Below, piece by piece: positions 38,226-48,023 of a stretch of DNA of 64,000 nucleotides (within the stretch, counting starts at the first letter, position 1; every line of letters begins with the position of its first letter). Source of the DNA: Psychroflexus planctonicus (GTDB taxonomy: Bacteria > Bacteroidota > Bacteroidia > Flavobacteriales > Flavobacteriaceae); contig NZ_BMGM01000001.1 of the NCBI RefSeq assembly GCF_014640195.1, positions 62,001 through 126,000 on the forward strand, written 5' to 3'. A program made the translations under genes and the position numbers. The notes under the pieces were generated by a model. The model had not been told where the DNA came from, did no database searches, and was given only the letters and a program-made list of their open reading frames with translations.

Positions 38226-38285
38226 AAAGTACTAATGATTTCTACTACGTAGATTAACTATATTGTAAATGGTTGCGTAAAAATT

Positions 38286-39134
38286 TTAATTTTTTGTAAA
38301 AAAAACTTCATCTCCAGAAACAGAAACTAAATCAAGGCTTTTCAATTCACCCAAAGTAATTTTGACATCTTGTTCTGTAATTTGATCTTGGCTCCATCTG
38401 GTTCTTTTCATCCATTTCTCCACATCTTGAATTTTTAAGCCATAGGCATCTGCTATTTCTTCAACTAAATTTTGATTTCCGATATTGGCTTTGGTTTGTT
38501 GGTTCACTACTTCTAAAATCTGGTGCAAGATTTCCCGATGTTGTTGGATAAATTCATTTTTGGCTACAATTACAAAACAAGGCCAAGGCGTTGGACAATC
38601 GTCTATATGCTTAAATATTTTTTGATCAACTAAAGGTTTTGTAGTAAAATGTTCCCACATAAAATAATCAGCTTTATTTTGTTGAAGCGCTTCAACTGCT
38701 CCGTCTAAATGGTTTGCTGTTTCAAAGGATAAATTTTGTGTGTTCCAATTTTCATTTTTGGCATTTACATAAGCCATTAAATGCGATCCTGAACCTTCTC
38801 TACTAATGGCTACCGTTTTGTTTTCAAGATCGGCTAAGTTTTTATAATCAGAATTATAGTCTACATAAATTCCCCATAGTAATGGAGAATCTACAAACTT
38901 TTGGACAATTCGTAAATCCATACCATCACAAATTTGCTTAATGCTACCTTCGGTAAGCATAATGGCTAAATCTAACTCTTTACTAGCCAGTGCTTCACTC
39001 ATTTGGCCAGTTCCACCAGGGAAATCTTTCCAAACTAAATCAATTCCTTTTTCCTTAAAAGAACCTTTTTGTATAGTTTGATGCCATGGATAATTAAAAT
39101 GCTCGGGAACACCGCCAACTCTAACTTTATGCAT
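38286..39134 (-). CDS. Cytoplasmic substrate-binding-like protein (NMT1/SsuA-type periplasmic-binding fold)
   Basis: The 282-residue protein has the fold signature of ABC-type solute-binding proteins of the NMT1/SsuA group: FKEKGIDLVWKDFPGGTGQM, ALASKELDLAIMLTEGSIK, LADLENKTVAISREGSGSHL and ALQQNKADYFMWEHFTTKPL. It has no signal peptide and starts directly with MHKVRVGGVPEHFNYPW, so it should stay in the cytoplasm. No ABC permease or ATPase is nearby. It is the last gene of a five-gene minus-strand operon, one base after the nucleoside phosphorylase, so it may be a small-molecule sensor or a repurposed enzyme. Confidence 0.75.
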   Translation of the reverse strand: MHKVRVGGVPEHFNYPWHQTIQKGSFKEKGIDLVWKDFPGGTGQMSEALASKELDLAIMLTEGSIKQICDGMDLRIVQKFVDSPLLWGIYVDYNSDYKNLADLENKTVAISREGSGSHLMAYVNAKNENWNTQNLSFETANHLDGAVEALQQNKADYFMWEHFTTKPLVDQKIFKHIDDCPTPWPCFVIVAKNEFIQQHREILHQILEVVNQQTKANIGNQNLVEEIADAYGLKIQDVEKWMKRTRWSQDQITEQDVKITLGELKSLDLVSVSGDEVFFTKN

Positions 39135-39135
39135 A

Positions 39136-40023
39136 CTAATTTTCTTGGGTTAAAGTGTCCAACACAAATTGAATAAGTTCGTCAACTAAATCTTTGGGAT
39201 GATTGCTGAATGTTCCCATTGCTCTATTGGCAATAATAGCGTTGACAGATAAAGCTTCATGGCCTAACATTTTCGACAAGCCATAAATGGCACTCGTTTC
39301 CATTTCTAAATTGGTAATTCTATTTTCTTGATAGCTGAAACTAGCCAAACTATCAATGAAATTTGGTTTGGAAAGTGGCAAACGCAAAACTCTACCTTGT
39401 GGGCCATAAAAACCTACATTGGTTCCTGTTAATCCAAAATGCAAATGCTTTTCATTTGAAGCTTTAAATTTATCTAATAGATTTTGACTTGCATCTACAA
39501 CATAAGGTTCCGCTTTTTTAGGAGAATCTTGCAAATGTTGAATTAAGGCTTGGGTTATTTCCTGATTGATCACATCGGTTCCTTGTGCATAATAATGTAG
39601 CAAACCATCGAAACCAACACCGCCAGAAGAGGCCACATAGCGATCTACAGGAACATCTTTTTGTAAACTACCTGAAGTACCAATACGCACAAAATGCAAT
39701 TTCTTTTTCTCTTCTTTTACAGTTCTGGTTTTAAAATCGATATTGGCTAAGGCATCCAACTCGTTAATTACAATATCGATATTATCCGTACCAATTCCTG
39801 ATGAAATTACTGTTAGTTTTTTTCCTTTATAATAACCCGTTTTGGTTTTAAATTCTCTTTTTTGCGTTTCAAAAATAACTTCATCAAAAAATTGTGCTAC
39901 TCGATCTACTCTATTTTGATCGCCAACAGTAATAATGGTGTCGGCTATATCATCTGGTTTTAAATTGATATGATATATACTGCCGTCAGGATTTATAATT
40001 AATTCAGATTCTTTTATGGGCAT
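39136..40023 (-). CDS. Nucleoside phosphorylase (uridine phosphorylase-like)
   Basis: The 295-residue protein belongs to the nucleoside phosphorylase superfamily, which cleaves a nucleoside with phosphate to base and ribose-1-phosphate. Visible blocks are ADTIITVGDQNRVDRVAQFF, the phosphate/ribose site region TVISSGIGTDNIDIVINEL, FVRIGTSGSLQKDVPVDRYV and near the end ITNLEMETSAIYGLSKMLGH (the ribose-binding glutamate-methionine-glutamate region). The EMETSA pattern is typical of uridine phosphorylases. It lies between PhnA and the substrate-binding protein with 1-2 nt gaps. Confidence 0.82.
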   Translation of the reverse strand: MPIKESELIINPDGSIYHINLKPDDIADTIITVGDQNRVDRVAQFFDEVIFETQKREFKTKTGYYKGKKLTVISSGIGTDNIDIVINELDALANIDFKTRTVKEEKKKLHFVRIGTSGSLQKDVPVDRYVASSGGVGFDGLLHYYAQGTDVINQEITQALIQHLQDSPKKAEPYVVDASQNLLDKFKASNEKHLHFGLTGTNVGFYGPQGRVLRLPLSKPNFIDSLASFSYQENRITNLEMETSAIYGLSKMLGHEALSVNAIIANRAMGTFSNHPKDLVDELIQFVLDTLTQEN

Positions 40024-40025
40024 GT

Positions 40026-40238
40026 TTATGCTTTTTTAACAAACTCGGTTTTTAAAACCAATCCTTTAATTTTTTTATTTCTACATTCTATTTCGCCAAT
40101 GGTATTGGTTAAATAAATATTTTTAAAGCTTGTACCGCGTTTTAAAGTAGTTGATGTTCCTTTTACTTTTAAATCTTTAGTCAACACAACCGTGTCGCCA
40201 TCTTGTAGCAAATTTCCATTTGCATCTTTTGTTTCCAT
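40026..40238 (-). CDS. PhnA/YjdM-domain protein (C-terminal domain only)
   Basis: The 70-residue product matches the C-terminal PhnA domain: DANGNLLQDGDTVVLTKDLK, GTSTTLKRGTSFKNIYLT and ECRNKKIKGLVLKTEFVKKA. The zinc-ribbon N-terminal half of full-length YjdM is missing. Despite its name the family is not shown to act in phosphonate use, and its role is unclear. It lies 2 nt before the nucleoside phosphorylase. Confidence 0.85.
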   Translation of the reverse strand: METKDANGNLLQDGDTVVLTKDLKVKGTSTTLKRGTSFKNIYLTNTIGEIECRNKKIKGLVLKTEFVKKA

Positions 40239-40260
40239 GTTATTTAAATTGAAAAGTAAA

Positions 40261-40593
40261 TTAACCGCCTACCCGTTTGGTTTTAAAACCAAATTCTTCT
40301 AAAATTTGAATGATTTGCTTACGGTAATCTCCTTGAATAATAATTTCTTCGTTTTTGCTACTCCCACCAACGCCCAGTTCTTTTTTTAAGGTTTTTGCCA
40401 ATTTTTTAAAATCTTCAGCGCTTCCGTTGTAGCCTTTAATAATGGTATTTACTTTTCCTTTACGTTTTTCAAAATGGCACGCTAAGGGTTCATCTTGTAA
40501 CCACATTCCTTCATCCGAAGCTGCTTCTTTTGAAACTTCTTCATCAGGTTGATGGTCAGGAAATAAATTTTTCAACTGGTCTTGTAAATCCAT
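40261..40593 (-). CDS. SUI1/YciH-family translation initiation factor-like protein
   Basis: The 110-residue protein carries a bacterial eIF1/SUI1 domain: KGKVNTIIKGYNGSAEDFKK, LAKTLKKELGVGGSSKNEEI, IIQGDYRKQIIQILEEFGF. The family is related to eukaryotic eIF1 and YciH, whose bacterial role is poorly known. I place the start at the ATG (MDLQDQLKNLF), which leaves 12 nt after the upstream oxygenase stop. A TTG three codons further upstream is possible. Confidence 0.88.
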   Translation of the reverse strand: MDLQDQLKNLFPDHQPDEEVSKEAASDEGMWLQDEPLACHFEKRKGKVNTIIKGYNGSAEDFKKLAKTLKKELGVGGSSKNEEIIIQGDYRKQIIQILEEFGFKTKRVGG

Positions 40594-40605
40594 TGAATGC
40601 AAGTT

Positions 40606-41568
40606 TTACTTTTTATCTTTAATCAAACCGATGTCAACCAAACGTTGATGCAAAAATTCGCCAGCAGTAATGTCTTCGTATTGTTTTGGATTTTCATCAG
40701 AAATACATTCTTCTAAACAATCCAATTTCATTTCGCTTCTAGGATGCATAAAAAATGGAATGGAATAGCGTGGATTTCCCCATTCATCTTTTGGTGGATT
40801 TACCACACGGTGAATGGTAGAACGTAATTTATTATTGGTGTGGCGTTCTAGCATATCGCCCACGTTAATGACCAATTCGTCTTCATTTGGAATGGCATCA
40901 ATCCATTCTCCATCCTTACGTTGTACTTGCAAACCGCCTGTAGATGCGCCCATTAACAAAGTAATTAAATTGATGTCTCCATGCGCACCAGCGCGAACTG
41001 CACCTTTAGGTTCTTCGGTAATTGGCGGATAATGTATCGGCCTTAAAATGGAATTTCCATTACTTGCCCAATGATCAAAATAATGTTCTTTTATACCGAT
41101 GTGTAGCGCCAAAGCACGCAAAACATAAATACCCGTTTTCTCCAACATTTTATAAGCTTCCATTCCGACAGCATTGAACTGCGGTAATTCTTTTACTACC
41201 ACATTTTCTGGATATTCTTCGGTTAAGTTTGCATTTTTATCGGGTTCTTGACCAAAGTGCCAAAATTCTTTTAAATCGCCTTCTTTCTTGCCTTTTGCAT
41301 GTTCTTTACCAAAGGAAACATAGCCGCGTTGCCCACCAATGTCTTCTCTTTCGTATTTTCTTTTTGTATCTTCAGGTAAAGCAAAAAAGGATTTCACTTC
41401 TTTATATAACTTCTCTACAAGCTCATCATCTAAAAAATGATTTTTAAGTGCCACAAAACCAATTTCTTCGTAAGCACTTCCTATTTCGTTTACAAATTTT
41501 TGTTTTCGTTTGGGGTCGTCCGATAAAAAATCAGCTAAGTCTACACTTGGTATATTGGTCATTGACAT
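40606..41568 (-). CDS. 2-oxoglutarate/Fe(II)-dependent oxygenase (isopenicillin-N-synthase-like)
   Basis: The 320-residue protein has the N-terminal DIOX_N-like region (PSVDLADFL, EIGFVALKNH) and a C-terminal double-stranded beta-helix. Iron ligands are His196 and Asp198 in RAGAHGDINLITLL and His253 in LRSTIHRVVNPP; the 2OG-binding pair is Arg267/Ser269 in PRYSIPFFMHP. The enzyme class couples 2-oxoglutarate decarboxylation to oxidation of a small molecule. The substrate is unknown. It heads a five-gene operon read from a consensus promoter just upstream. Confidence 0.88.
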   Translation of the reverse strand: MSMTNIPSVDLADFLSDDPKRKQKFVNEIGSAYEEIGFVALKNHFLDDELVEKLYKEVKSFFALPEDTKRKYEREDIGGQRGYVSFGKEHAKGKKEGDLKEFWHFGQEPDKNANLTEEYPENVVVKELPQFNAVGMEAYKMLEKTGIYVLRALALHIGIKEHYFDHWASNGNSILRPIHYPPITEEPKGAVRAGAHGDINLITLLMGASTGGLQVQRKDGEWIDAIPNEDELVINVGDMLERHTNNKLRSTIHRVVNPPKDEWGNPRYSIPFFMHPRSEMKLDCLEECISDENPKQYEDITAGEFLHQRLVDIGLIKDKK

Positions 41569-41596
41569 GAATAAATACTTTAAAAAGTTAGGAAAG

Positions 41597-41631
41597 CAAA
41601 AATAAGGAATTATTTAGACATCGGCTTCAAA
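41597..41631 (-). promoter_or_regulatory. Promoter of the oxygenase-SUI1-PhnA-phosphorylase operon
   Basis: On the minus strand TTTG (complement of 41628-41631) is followed by 23 nt and TATTTTTG (complement of 41597-41604). The -7 octamer is consensus and lies 28 nt before the ATG; the spacer is at the long end of the accepted range. Confidence 0.65.
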
Positions 41632-41654
41632 TCAAACTATAGAGATAGTTTTTG

Positions 41655-43852
<2,198 letters not shown>

Positions 43853-43935
43853 CTACTTTGCAATCGGCAGAAATATTAGGGAGTTTTTTGGTGTATAAAC
43901 CAATATCAAATTAGTGCTTTAATCTTGCATCTAAT

Positions 43936-44215
43936 GTTGTAATTATTGCTTGAAGTCATAAAAATTCTGCAAATAATCAAAGTTTAATGTAAGCAAATGC
44001 TTAAACAGGTTGGAAATATGCTTTTTAAAAACCCTGCAAGAGTTCAGAACTCTTGCAGGGTTGGATAGCATATTACAAAAAAATTATTCCTTTATCAACT
44101 TCTTCGTCAAAATCTTATTTTCTGTTTGTGCTTTTACCAAATATAGGCCTTTGGCTAAATTACTTACATCAATCGGGTTATTTTTCTGAAAATCTACTTT
44201 TAAAACTTGCTTGCC
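43936..44215. repeat. Direct repeat copy A (3' end of T9SS-cargo gene plus its downstream flank)
   Basis: The segment from GTTGTAATTATTGCTTGAAG through the hairpin to the cargo gene's sorting domain matches 44827-45115 with only scattered differences. The pair marks an ancient tandem duplication of the gene. Confidence 0.8.
44030..44062 (-). terminator. Palindromic terminator of the T9SS-cargo gene (copy A)
   Basis: A nearly perfect inverted repeat of 16 bp (AACCCTGCAAGAGTTC and its complement) with flanking T-rich sequence on both sides, able to act in either direction. It lies 21 nt after the cargo gene's stop. A near-identical hairpin is at 44923-44955. Confidence 0.8.
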
Positions 44216-44818
44216 GTTTAAACTATAGATTTCAATAAGTTCAATTTTTGCAAGTTCACTCTCAACATATAACTCATTAGCTACAGGATTTGGATAAAGT
44301 GAAAAATTAGTTCTATCAAAATCATCATTGCTTAAGGTGCTTGCCCAAAATGTGGCTACTTCTCCGTTTGTATTGGTGATGTCTAAGTAGATTAAATCAC
44401 CTTCATACCTAAAATCATAATTGAAAGGACCGTAGGCGTTCGACATTACTTCATTATCAAAAGTTACAACTTCTGAACCTTGTATGAAAACACCGTTGTA
44501 ATAATCACCGATATCTGAACTATCAGAATTTAATGTACAACCTAGAATTTCATTATAAAAAGATTGCTCGTTTTCCAAAAAAACAACATTACTTTCGCAG
44601 TCAGGTAAGAAATAATAAAAGAAAGTTATGCCATCACTACTAAATTCGTCTGAAAAGTCTAACTGATCATATTCTCCGAATGCATTTAAGTCAGCAATTA
44701 TGGTTCCGTCTTCGGTTACAATTTTTTCGATAGTCCATGTATGGTCAAGTATAGGGTCAACTTGGGCATTCGCTGTAATGAAAAATACAAATATTGCTGT
44801 TTTTATAATCGTTTTCAT
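44084..44818 (-). CDS. Small secreted protein with lipocalin-like domain and T9SS sorting domain
   Basis: The 244-residue protein has a signal peptide (MKTIIKTAIFVFFITANAQ), a beta-rich domain of about 150 residues (HTWTIEKIVTEDGTIIADLN, lipocalin-like pattern) and a C-terminal T9SS type A domain (NFSLYPNPVANELYVESE to ENKILTKKLIKE). The function of the N-domain is unknown. It is a stand-alone gene. The region upstream holds the broken remains of a second copy, so this gene was part of a tandem pair. Confidence 0.8.
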   Translation of the reverse strand: MKTIIKTAIFVFFITANAQVDPILDHTWTIEKIVTEDGTIIADLNAFGEYDQLDFSDEFSSDGITFFYYFLPDCESNVVFLENEQSFYNEILGCTLNSDSSDIGDYYNGVFIQGSEVVTFDNEVMSNAYGPFNYDFRYEGDLIYLDITNTNGEVATFWASTLSNDDFDRTNFSLYPNPVANELYVESELAKIELIEIYSLNGKQVLKVDFQKNNPIDVSNLAKGLYLVKAQTENKILTKKLIKE

Positions 44819-44922
44819 GATATCAAGTTGTAATTATTGCTTGAAGTTATATAAAATTCTGCAAATAATCAAAGTTTAATGTAAGCTAATAGTTCAATAG
44901 CTAGGAAACATGCTTTTTTAAA

Positions 44923-44955
44923 AACCCTGCAAGAGTTTAGAACTCTTGCAGGGTT
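44923..44955 (-). terminator. Palindromic terminator (copy B)
   Basis: Perfect 15-bp inverted repeat (AACCCTGCAAGAGTT, loop TAG, complement), next to a T-rich run. It is the former terminator of the relic gene and now lies just upstream of the intact cargo gene. Confidence 0.8.
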
Positions 44956-44983
44956 GATAGTGTAATTTGATTGTAAAATATAA

Positions 44984-45115
44984 TTATTCTTTCATCAACT
45001 TCTTCGTCAAAATCCTATTTTCAGTTTGTGCTTTTACCAAATATAGGCCTTTGGCTAAACTACTTAATTCTATATGGGTTGATTTTCTTGTTGGTTTAAA
45101 GTCAAAACTTGTTAG
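44984..45115 (-). pseudogene. Relic of a duplicated T9SS-cargo gene (C-terminal end only, frameshifted)
   Basis: The minus strand encodes IELSSLAKGLYLVKAQTENR followed by ILTKKLMKE and a stop, nearly the same as the end of the intact neighbour (DVSNLAKGLYLVKAQ). Further upstream the match continues in another frame (QVLTLNQQENQPI against QVLKVDFQKNNPI), which shows an indel. No signal peptide or N-domain remains. It is a truncated and frameshifted copy. Confidence 0.8.
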
Positions 45116-45147
45116 CTATTCTAACGGCAATTGGAAAGTTAGTATTT

Positions 45148-45475
45148 TAGCCCCGATTGCAATGGAAAGCCCGTAAAATTAAAAGCTTTAGATTTTTTGT
45201 ATTTGAAAAGCGACCGGCAGGAAGCTCTTGAACATACTTATACCAATTTAACCATCAAATAACGCTATATAGCTCATTCATTTTTCCATATATTTCCTTG
45301 TTCACAATTTCCGTAGCCCAGCTATGCAAATCATTCACAGCGTCATATATGAAAAAAGCAATTTCGCTCTCTTAACGAGATTTAATAGTTAAATTGGTAT
45401 TAAAAATCTTAGCTTGTAATTACGGACTTGAAATGGAAAGCGGGTTCTCGGCTCCAAGCTTTAGGCTACGTTAAA
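45148..45475 (+). repeat. Dispersed intergenic repeat, copy 2, apparently interrupted by a palindrome-ended insertion
   Basis: It opens TAGCCCCGATTGCAATGGAA, has GAAAAGCGACCGGCAGGAAG about 58 nt later, and seems to resume after the insertion with ACTTGAAATGGAAAGCGGGT at 45426. The first two blocks match copy 1 near ligA in sequence and spacing. The third block is assigned by similarity of composition only. No gene lies between the relic and surE. Confidence 0.5.
45240..45400. repeat. Palindrome-ended (MITE-like) element of about 161 bp
   Basis: The ends are 13-bp perfect inverted repeats (ATACCAATTTAAC and GTTAAATTGGTAT). Inner parts are also partly self-complementary (TTTTTCCATATAT near the left, CATATATGAAAAAA near the right), so the element can form a long imperfect hairpin. 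It encodes nothing. No clear target-site duplication is visible. Confidence 0.55.
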
Positions 45476-45550
45476 GTTTTATCTTAAGAAATAAAAAAGC
45501 ATTGTGTTTTCTGTTTTAATTTATGCATTTTTGCCAGATAACATAAGTTT

Positions 45551-46327
45551 ATGAGCAAGAAGAAACCTTTGATTTTGGTAACTAACGATGACGGTATTAC
45601 TGCACCTGGAATTCGGCATTTAATTTCGGTAGTGAAAAAAATTGGCGATGTAATTGTAGTTGCACCAGACCGACCGCAAAGTGGAATGGGACATGCCATT
45701 ACCGTGAACGATAATTTGTATTGCGACGAAGTACATTTGGATGATGAAGTGAAAGAATACAGCTGTTCGGGAACGCCTGCGGATTGTGTAAAAATTGCCA
45801 CGCAAGAAATTATGAAACGCAAACCCGACATTTGTGTAAGTGGAATTAATCACGGGTCTAATTCTTCTATAAACGTAATTTATTCGGGAACGATGAGTGC
45901 TGCGGTGGAAGCTGGGACTAGTAATATTCCTGCTATTGGATTTTCGCTTTTAGATTATTCTATGGAAGCCGATTTTAGCCATACAAGCGAACATATTGCA
46001 TATATGGTGAACAAAGTTTTAGAAGATGGTTTACCAGATGCAACGGTGCTGAATGTGAATTTTCCTAAAAAGTCTGAAAACGATATAAAAGGAATTCGTT
46101 TGTGCCGTCAAGCTAAAGCCAATTGGGTTGAAAATTTTGATAAAAGACAAACCCCAACGGGTAGAGATTATTACTGGCTAACGGGTGAATTTGTAGATCA
46201 CGATGGCGGAAAAGACACAGACGAATGGGCGCTAGCTCAGAATTACATTTCGGTTGTTCCTGTTCAATTTGACTTGACTGCTTATCATGCTTTAAAAGAA
46301 TTTAAAAACTGGAATTTTGAAGACTAA
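45551..46327 (+). CDS. surE: 5'/3'-nucleotidase SurE
   Basis: SurE is a metal-dependent phosphatase that removes phosphate from nucleoside monophosphates and is linked to stationary-phase survival. The 258-residue protein has the metal site LVTNDDGITAPG (Asp13, Asp14), VVAPDRPQSGMGHAIT, the CSGTPADCV motif and VSGINHGSNSS. It overlaps the start of the next small membrane protein by 11 bases. Confidence 0.95.
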   Translation: MSKKKPLILVTNDDGITAPGIRHLISVVKKIGDVIVVAPDRPQSGMGHAITVNDNLYCDEVHLDDEVKEYSCSGTPADCVKIATQEIMKRKPDICVSGINHGSNSSINVIYSGTMSAAVEAGTSNIPAIGFSLLDYSMEADFSHTSEHIAYMVNKVLEDGLPDATVLNVNFPKKSENDIKGIRLCRQAKANWVENFDKRQTPTGRDYYWLTGEFVDHDGGKDTDEWALAQNYISVVPVQFDLTAYHALKEFKNWNFED

Positions 46328-46622
46328 AAACATCAATATTAAAAAGGAAATTGGAATAGGTGCCTTGGTTGGGTTAATTGCTAATGCCATTGGCATGCTT
46401 ATTTTCTCAGGTTTTTTTATACAAGAATTCGACTTTGAGCGTATTTTTATAATTGCTTATGAAAACCAAGTTTTGAATAAAATTATAGCTTTGGGTGCCA
46501 TTTTAAACTTCCTTCCTTTTTATCTTTTTCTCAGAAAAAATTTAATTTACCGAGCGCGTGGTGTATTAATTGCAACTATTGTTGTAGCTATTTTCACCGT
46601 AATTTTATATTTCAGCAAATAA
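46317..46622 (+). CDS. Small membrane protein translationally coupled to surE
   Basis: The 101-residue product has three hydrophobic segments (IGALVGLIANAIGMLIFSGF; IIALGAILNFLPFYLFL; GVLIATIVVAIFTVILYF). I do not recognise a named family. The start is a TTG that overlaps the last codons of surE; the only in-frame ATG is inside the first hydrophobic segment, so TTG is preferred. It is followed 3 nt later by the thioesterase gene. Confidence 0.75.
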   Translation: MKTKNINIKKEIGIGALVGLIANAIGMLIFSGFFIQEFDFERIFIIAYENQVLNKIIALGAILNFLPFYLFLRKNLIYRARGVLIATIVVAIFTVILYFSK

Positions 46623-46625
46623 CTT

Positions 46626-47114
46626 ATGGCATACCAAAAAAAATTTGAAATCCGTTGGTCTGATTTAGATGCGAATAGGCATTTAGCTAATTCGGCTTAT
46701 CAAAATTTTATGAGCCACACCCGAATGGCTTTTTTAATTGAAAACGGATTTTCTTCTAAAGAATTGATGAAACTGAATTTAGGTCCAGTGGTTTTTTATG
46801 AACACATTTATTACTTTAAAGAAATCTTGCCTGAAGATAAAATATTAGTTACCCTATCCTTGAAAGGATTATCTGAAGACGGAATGTTTTTTGAATTTGA
46901 GCATCAACTTTATAACCAAAACGGAAAGCATTGCGCATCTTGTGAAATGTTGGGTGCTTGGATTGACTTAAAGTCTAGAAAATTAACCGCACTTCCTTCT
47001 GATTTGGTAAAAGGCGTAGAAAAGCTGGATAAAACGGAAGATTTTGAAGTCTTAACTAAAGAAGCGACTCGAAAGTTTCAGAAATTCCCGCGAGACATCG
47101 ATTTTCAATTTTAA
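46626..47114 (+). CDS. Acyl-CoA thioesterase, 4-hydroxybenzoyl-CoA thioesterase (hotdog) family
   Basis: The 162-residue protein has a hotdog-fold thioesterase pattern: FEIRWSDLDANRHLANSAYQ with the catalytic Asp in RWSDLDANRH, then NFMSHTRMAFLIENGF and LGPVVFYEHIYYFKEILPED. Such enzymes hydrolyse acyl-CoA thioesters; the chain length cannot be inferred. It ends one base from the convergent EamA gene. Confidence 0.88.
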   Translation: MAYQKKFEIRWSDLDANRHLANSAYQNFMSHTRMAFLIENGFSSKELMKLNLGPVVFYEHIYYFKEILPEDKILVTLSLKGLSEDGMFFEFEHQLYNQNGKHCASCEMLGAWIDLKSRKLTALPSDLVKGVEKLDKTEDFEVLTKEATRKFQKFPRDIDFQF

Positions 47115-48023
47115 TTAATCTTCTGCTAAAGAACGTTTTCTAGCTGGGTTTTTGCTCACCATAAATACACCTAGAAACACCAAAACTGCAGCTAGAATTT
47201 TTAACAAGTTAAGCTGGTCTACACCAGCAAATATGGCATAAGAAATAGCAATGACGGGTTGTAAATACACAAATACACCCAATGTAGATGCTGAGATTTC
47301 TTTGAGTGCATAAATATTTAGCAAGTAGGTTAGAAAAGTTGTGCCTAGTACCACAAAAGCTATTCGCCAAATGGCATCAAATGGTAAAGTTTGCCAGTCT
47401 ACTTGAACAAATTCTGCATAACAAATCGGTAAATTAATGATGGTTGCTACCAAAAATAAATACTTCATTAAAGTAATGGCTGAATACTTTTTGGTTAATG
47501 GTCTTACCATAATCAGGTAAATTCCGTAAGAAGTTGCATTTACTAATATAAGTGCATTTCCGAGTGGAATATTGGGTGCGTTATATGAAATTTCTTTTCC
47601 AAACAAGACTAAAATTAAAGCTCCGAATAATCCTAGAATTGCTCCAGAACCTTTTAACCAGGTGATTTTTTCGCGGATTAAAAAAGCAGAAAGTACAAAT
47701 ACAATAATTGGTGAAATAGTAACAATCACTGAAGAATTAATGGGAGTTGAAAAGCTTAAGCCTTTGAAAAATAAAAGCATGTTAATGACCATGCCAAATA
47801 CAGCAGATCCAAAAATTCTAGGAAAATCTTTCGTTTCTATTTTCTGATTTTTGGTAAAAATACTAATGATCCAAAACAGCATAGCTGCTCCAGCAACTCG
47901 CATTAATATTAAACCAAATGGCCCAACATAATCGGGCATTAAAGCTTTTGCAACGGTATGGTTTACCCCATAAATACAGGTAGCTAAGGTCGCGGCAAGA
48001 ATTGCCCACAACCTACTAGTCAT
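47115..48023 (-). CDS. EamA/DMT-superfamily transporter
   Basis: The 302-residue protein has about ten hydrophobic segments and two EamA repeats. Examples are ATCIYGVNHTVAKALMPDYV and LILMRVAGAAMLFWIISIF in the first half, LILVNATSYGIYLIMVRPLT and ASTLGVFVYLQPVIAISYAI in the second. Family members export amino acids or metabolites. Its start overlaps the ArsC-like gene by 8 bases. Confidence 0.88.
   Translation of the reverse strand: MTSRLWAILAATLATCIYGVNHTVAKALMPDYVGPFGLILMRVAGAAMLFWIISIFTKNQKIETKDFPRIFGSAVFGMVINMLLFFKGLSFSTPINSSVIVTISPIIVFVLSAFLIREKITWLKGSGAILGLFGALILVLFGKEISYNAPNIPLGNALILVNATSYGIYLIMVRPLTKKYSAITLMKYLFLVATIINLPICYAEFVQVDWQTLPFDAIWRIAFVVLGTTFLTYLLNIYALKEISASTLGVFVYLQPVIAISYAIFAGVDQLNLLKILAAVLVFLGVFMVSKNPARKRSLAED

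Larger units (their letters stand above)
44827..45115. repeat. Direct repeat copy B
   Basis: Partner of the repeat at 43936-44215. It contains the same flank, the same hairpin with minor changes and the degraded sorting-domain end of the lost gene copy. Part of it now serves as upstream region of the intact cargo gene. Confidence 0.8.

Noticed and set aside
40594-40602. TTG start three codons upstream of the SUI1/YciH ATG
   Set aside because: ATG is the more common start and the extra codons add no conserved sequence.
44967-45176. Plus-strand open frame of 69 codons across the relic region
   Set aside because: It is the antisense of the T9SS sorting-domain relic and the repeat; no signal peptide or family pattern.
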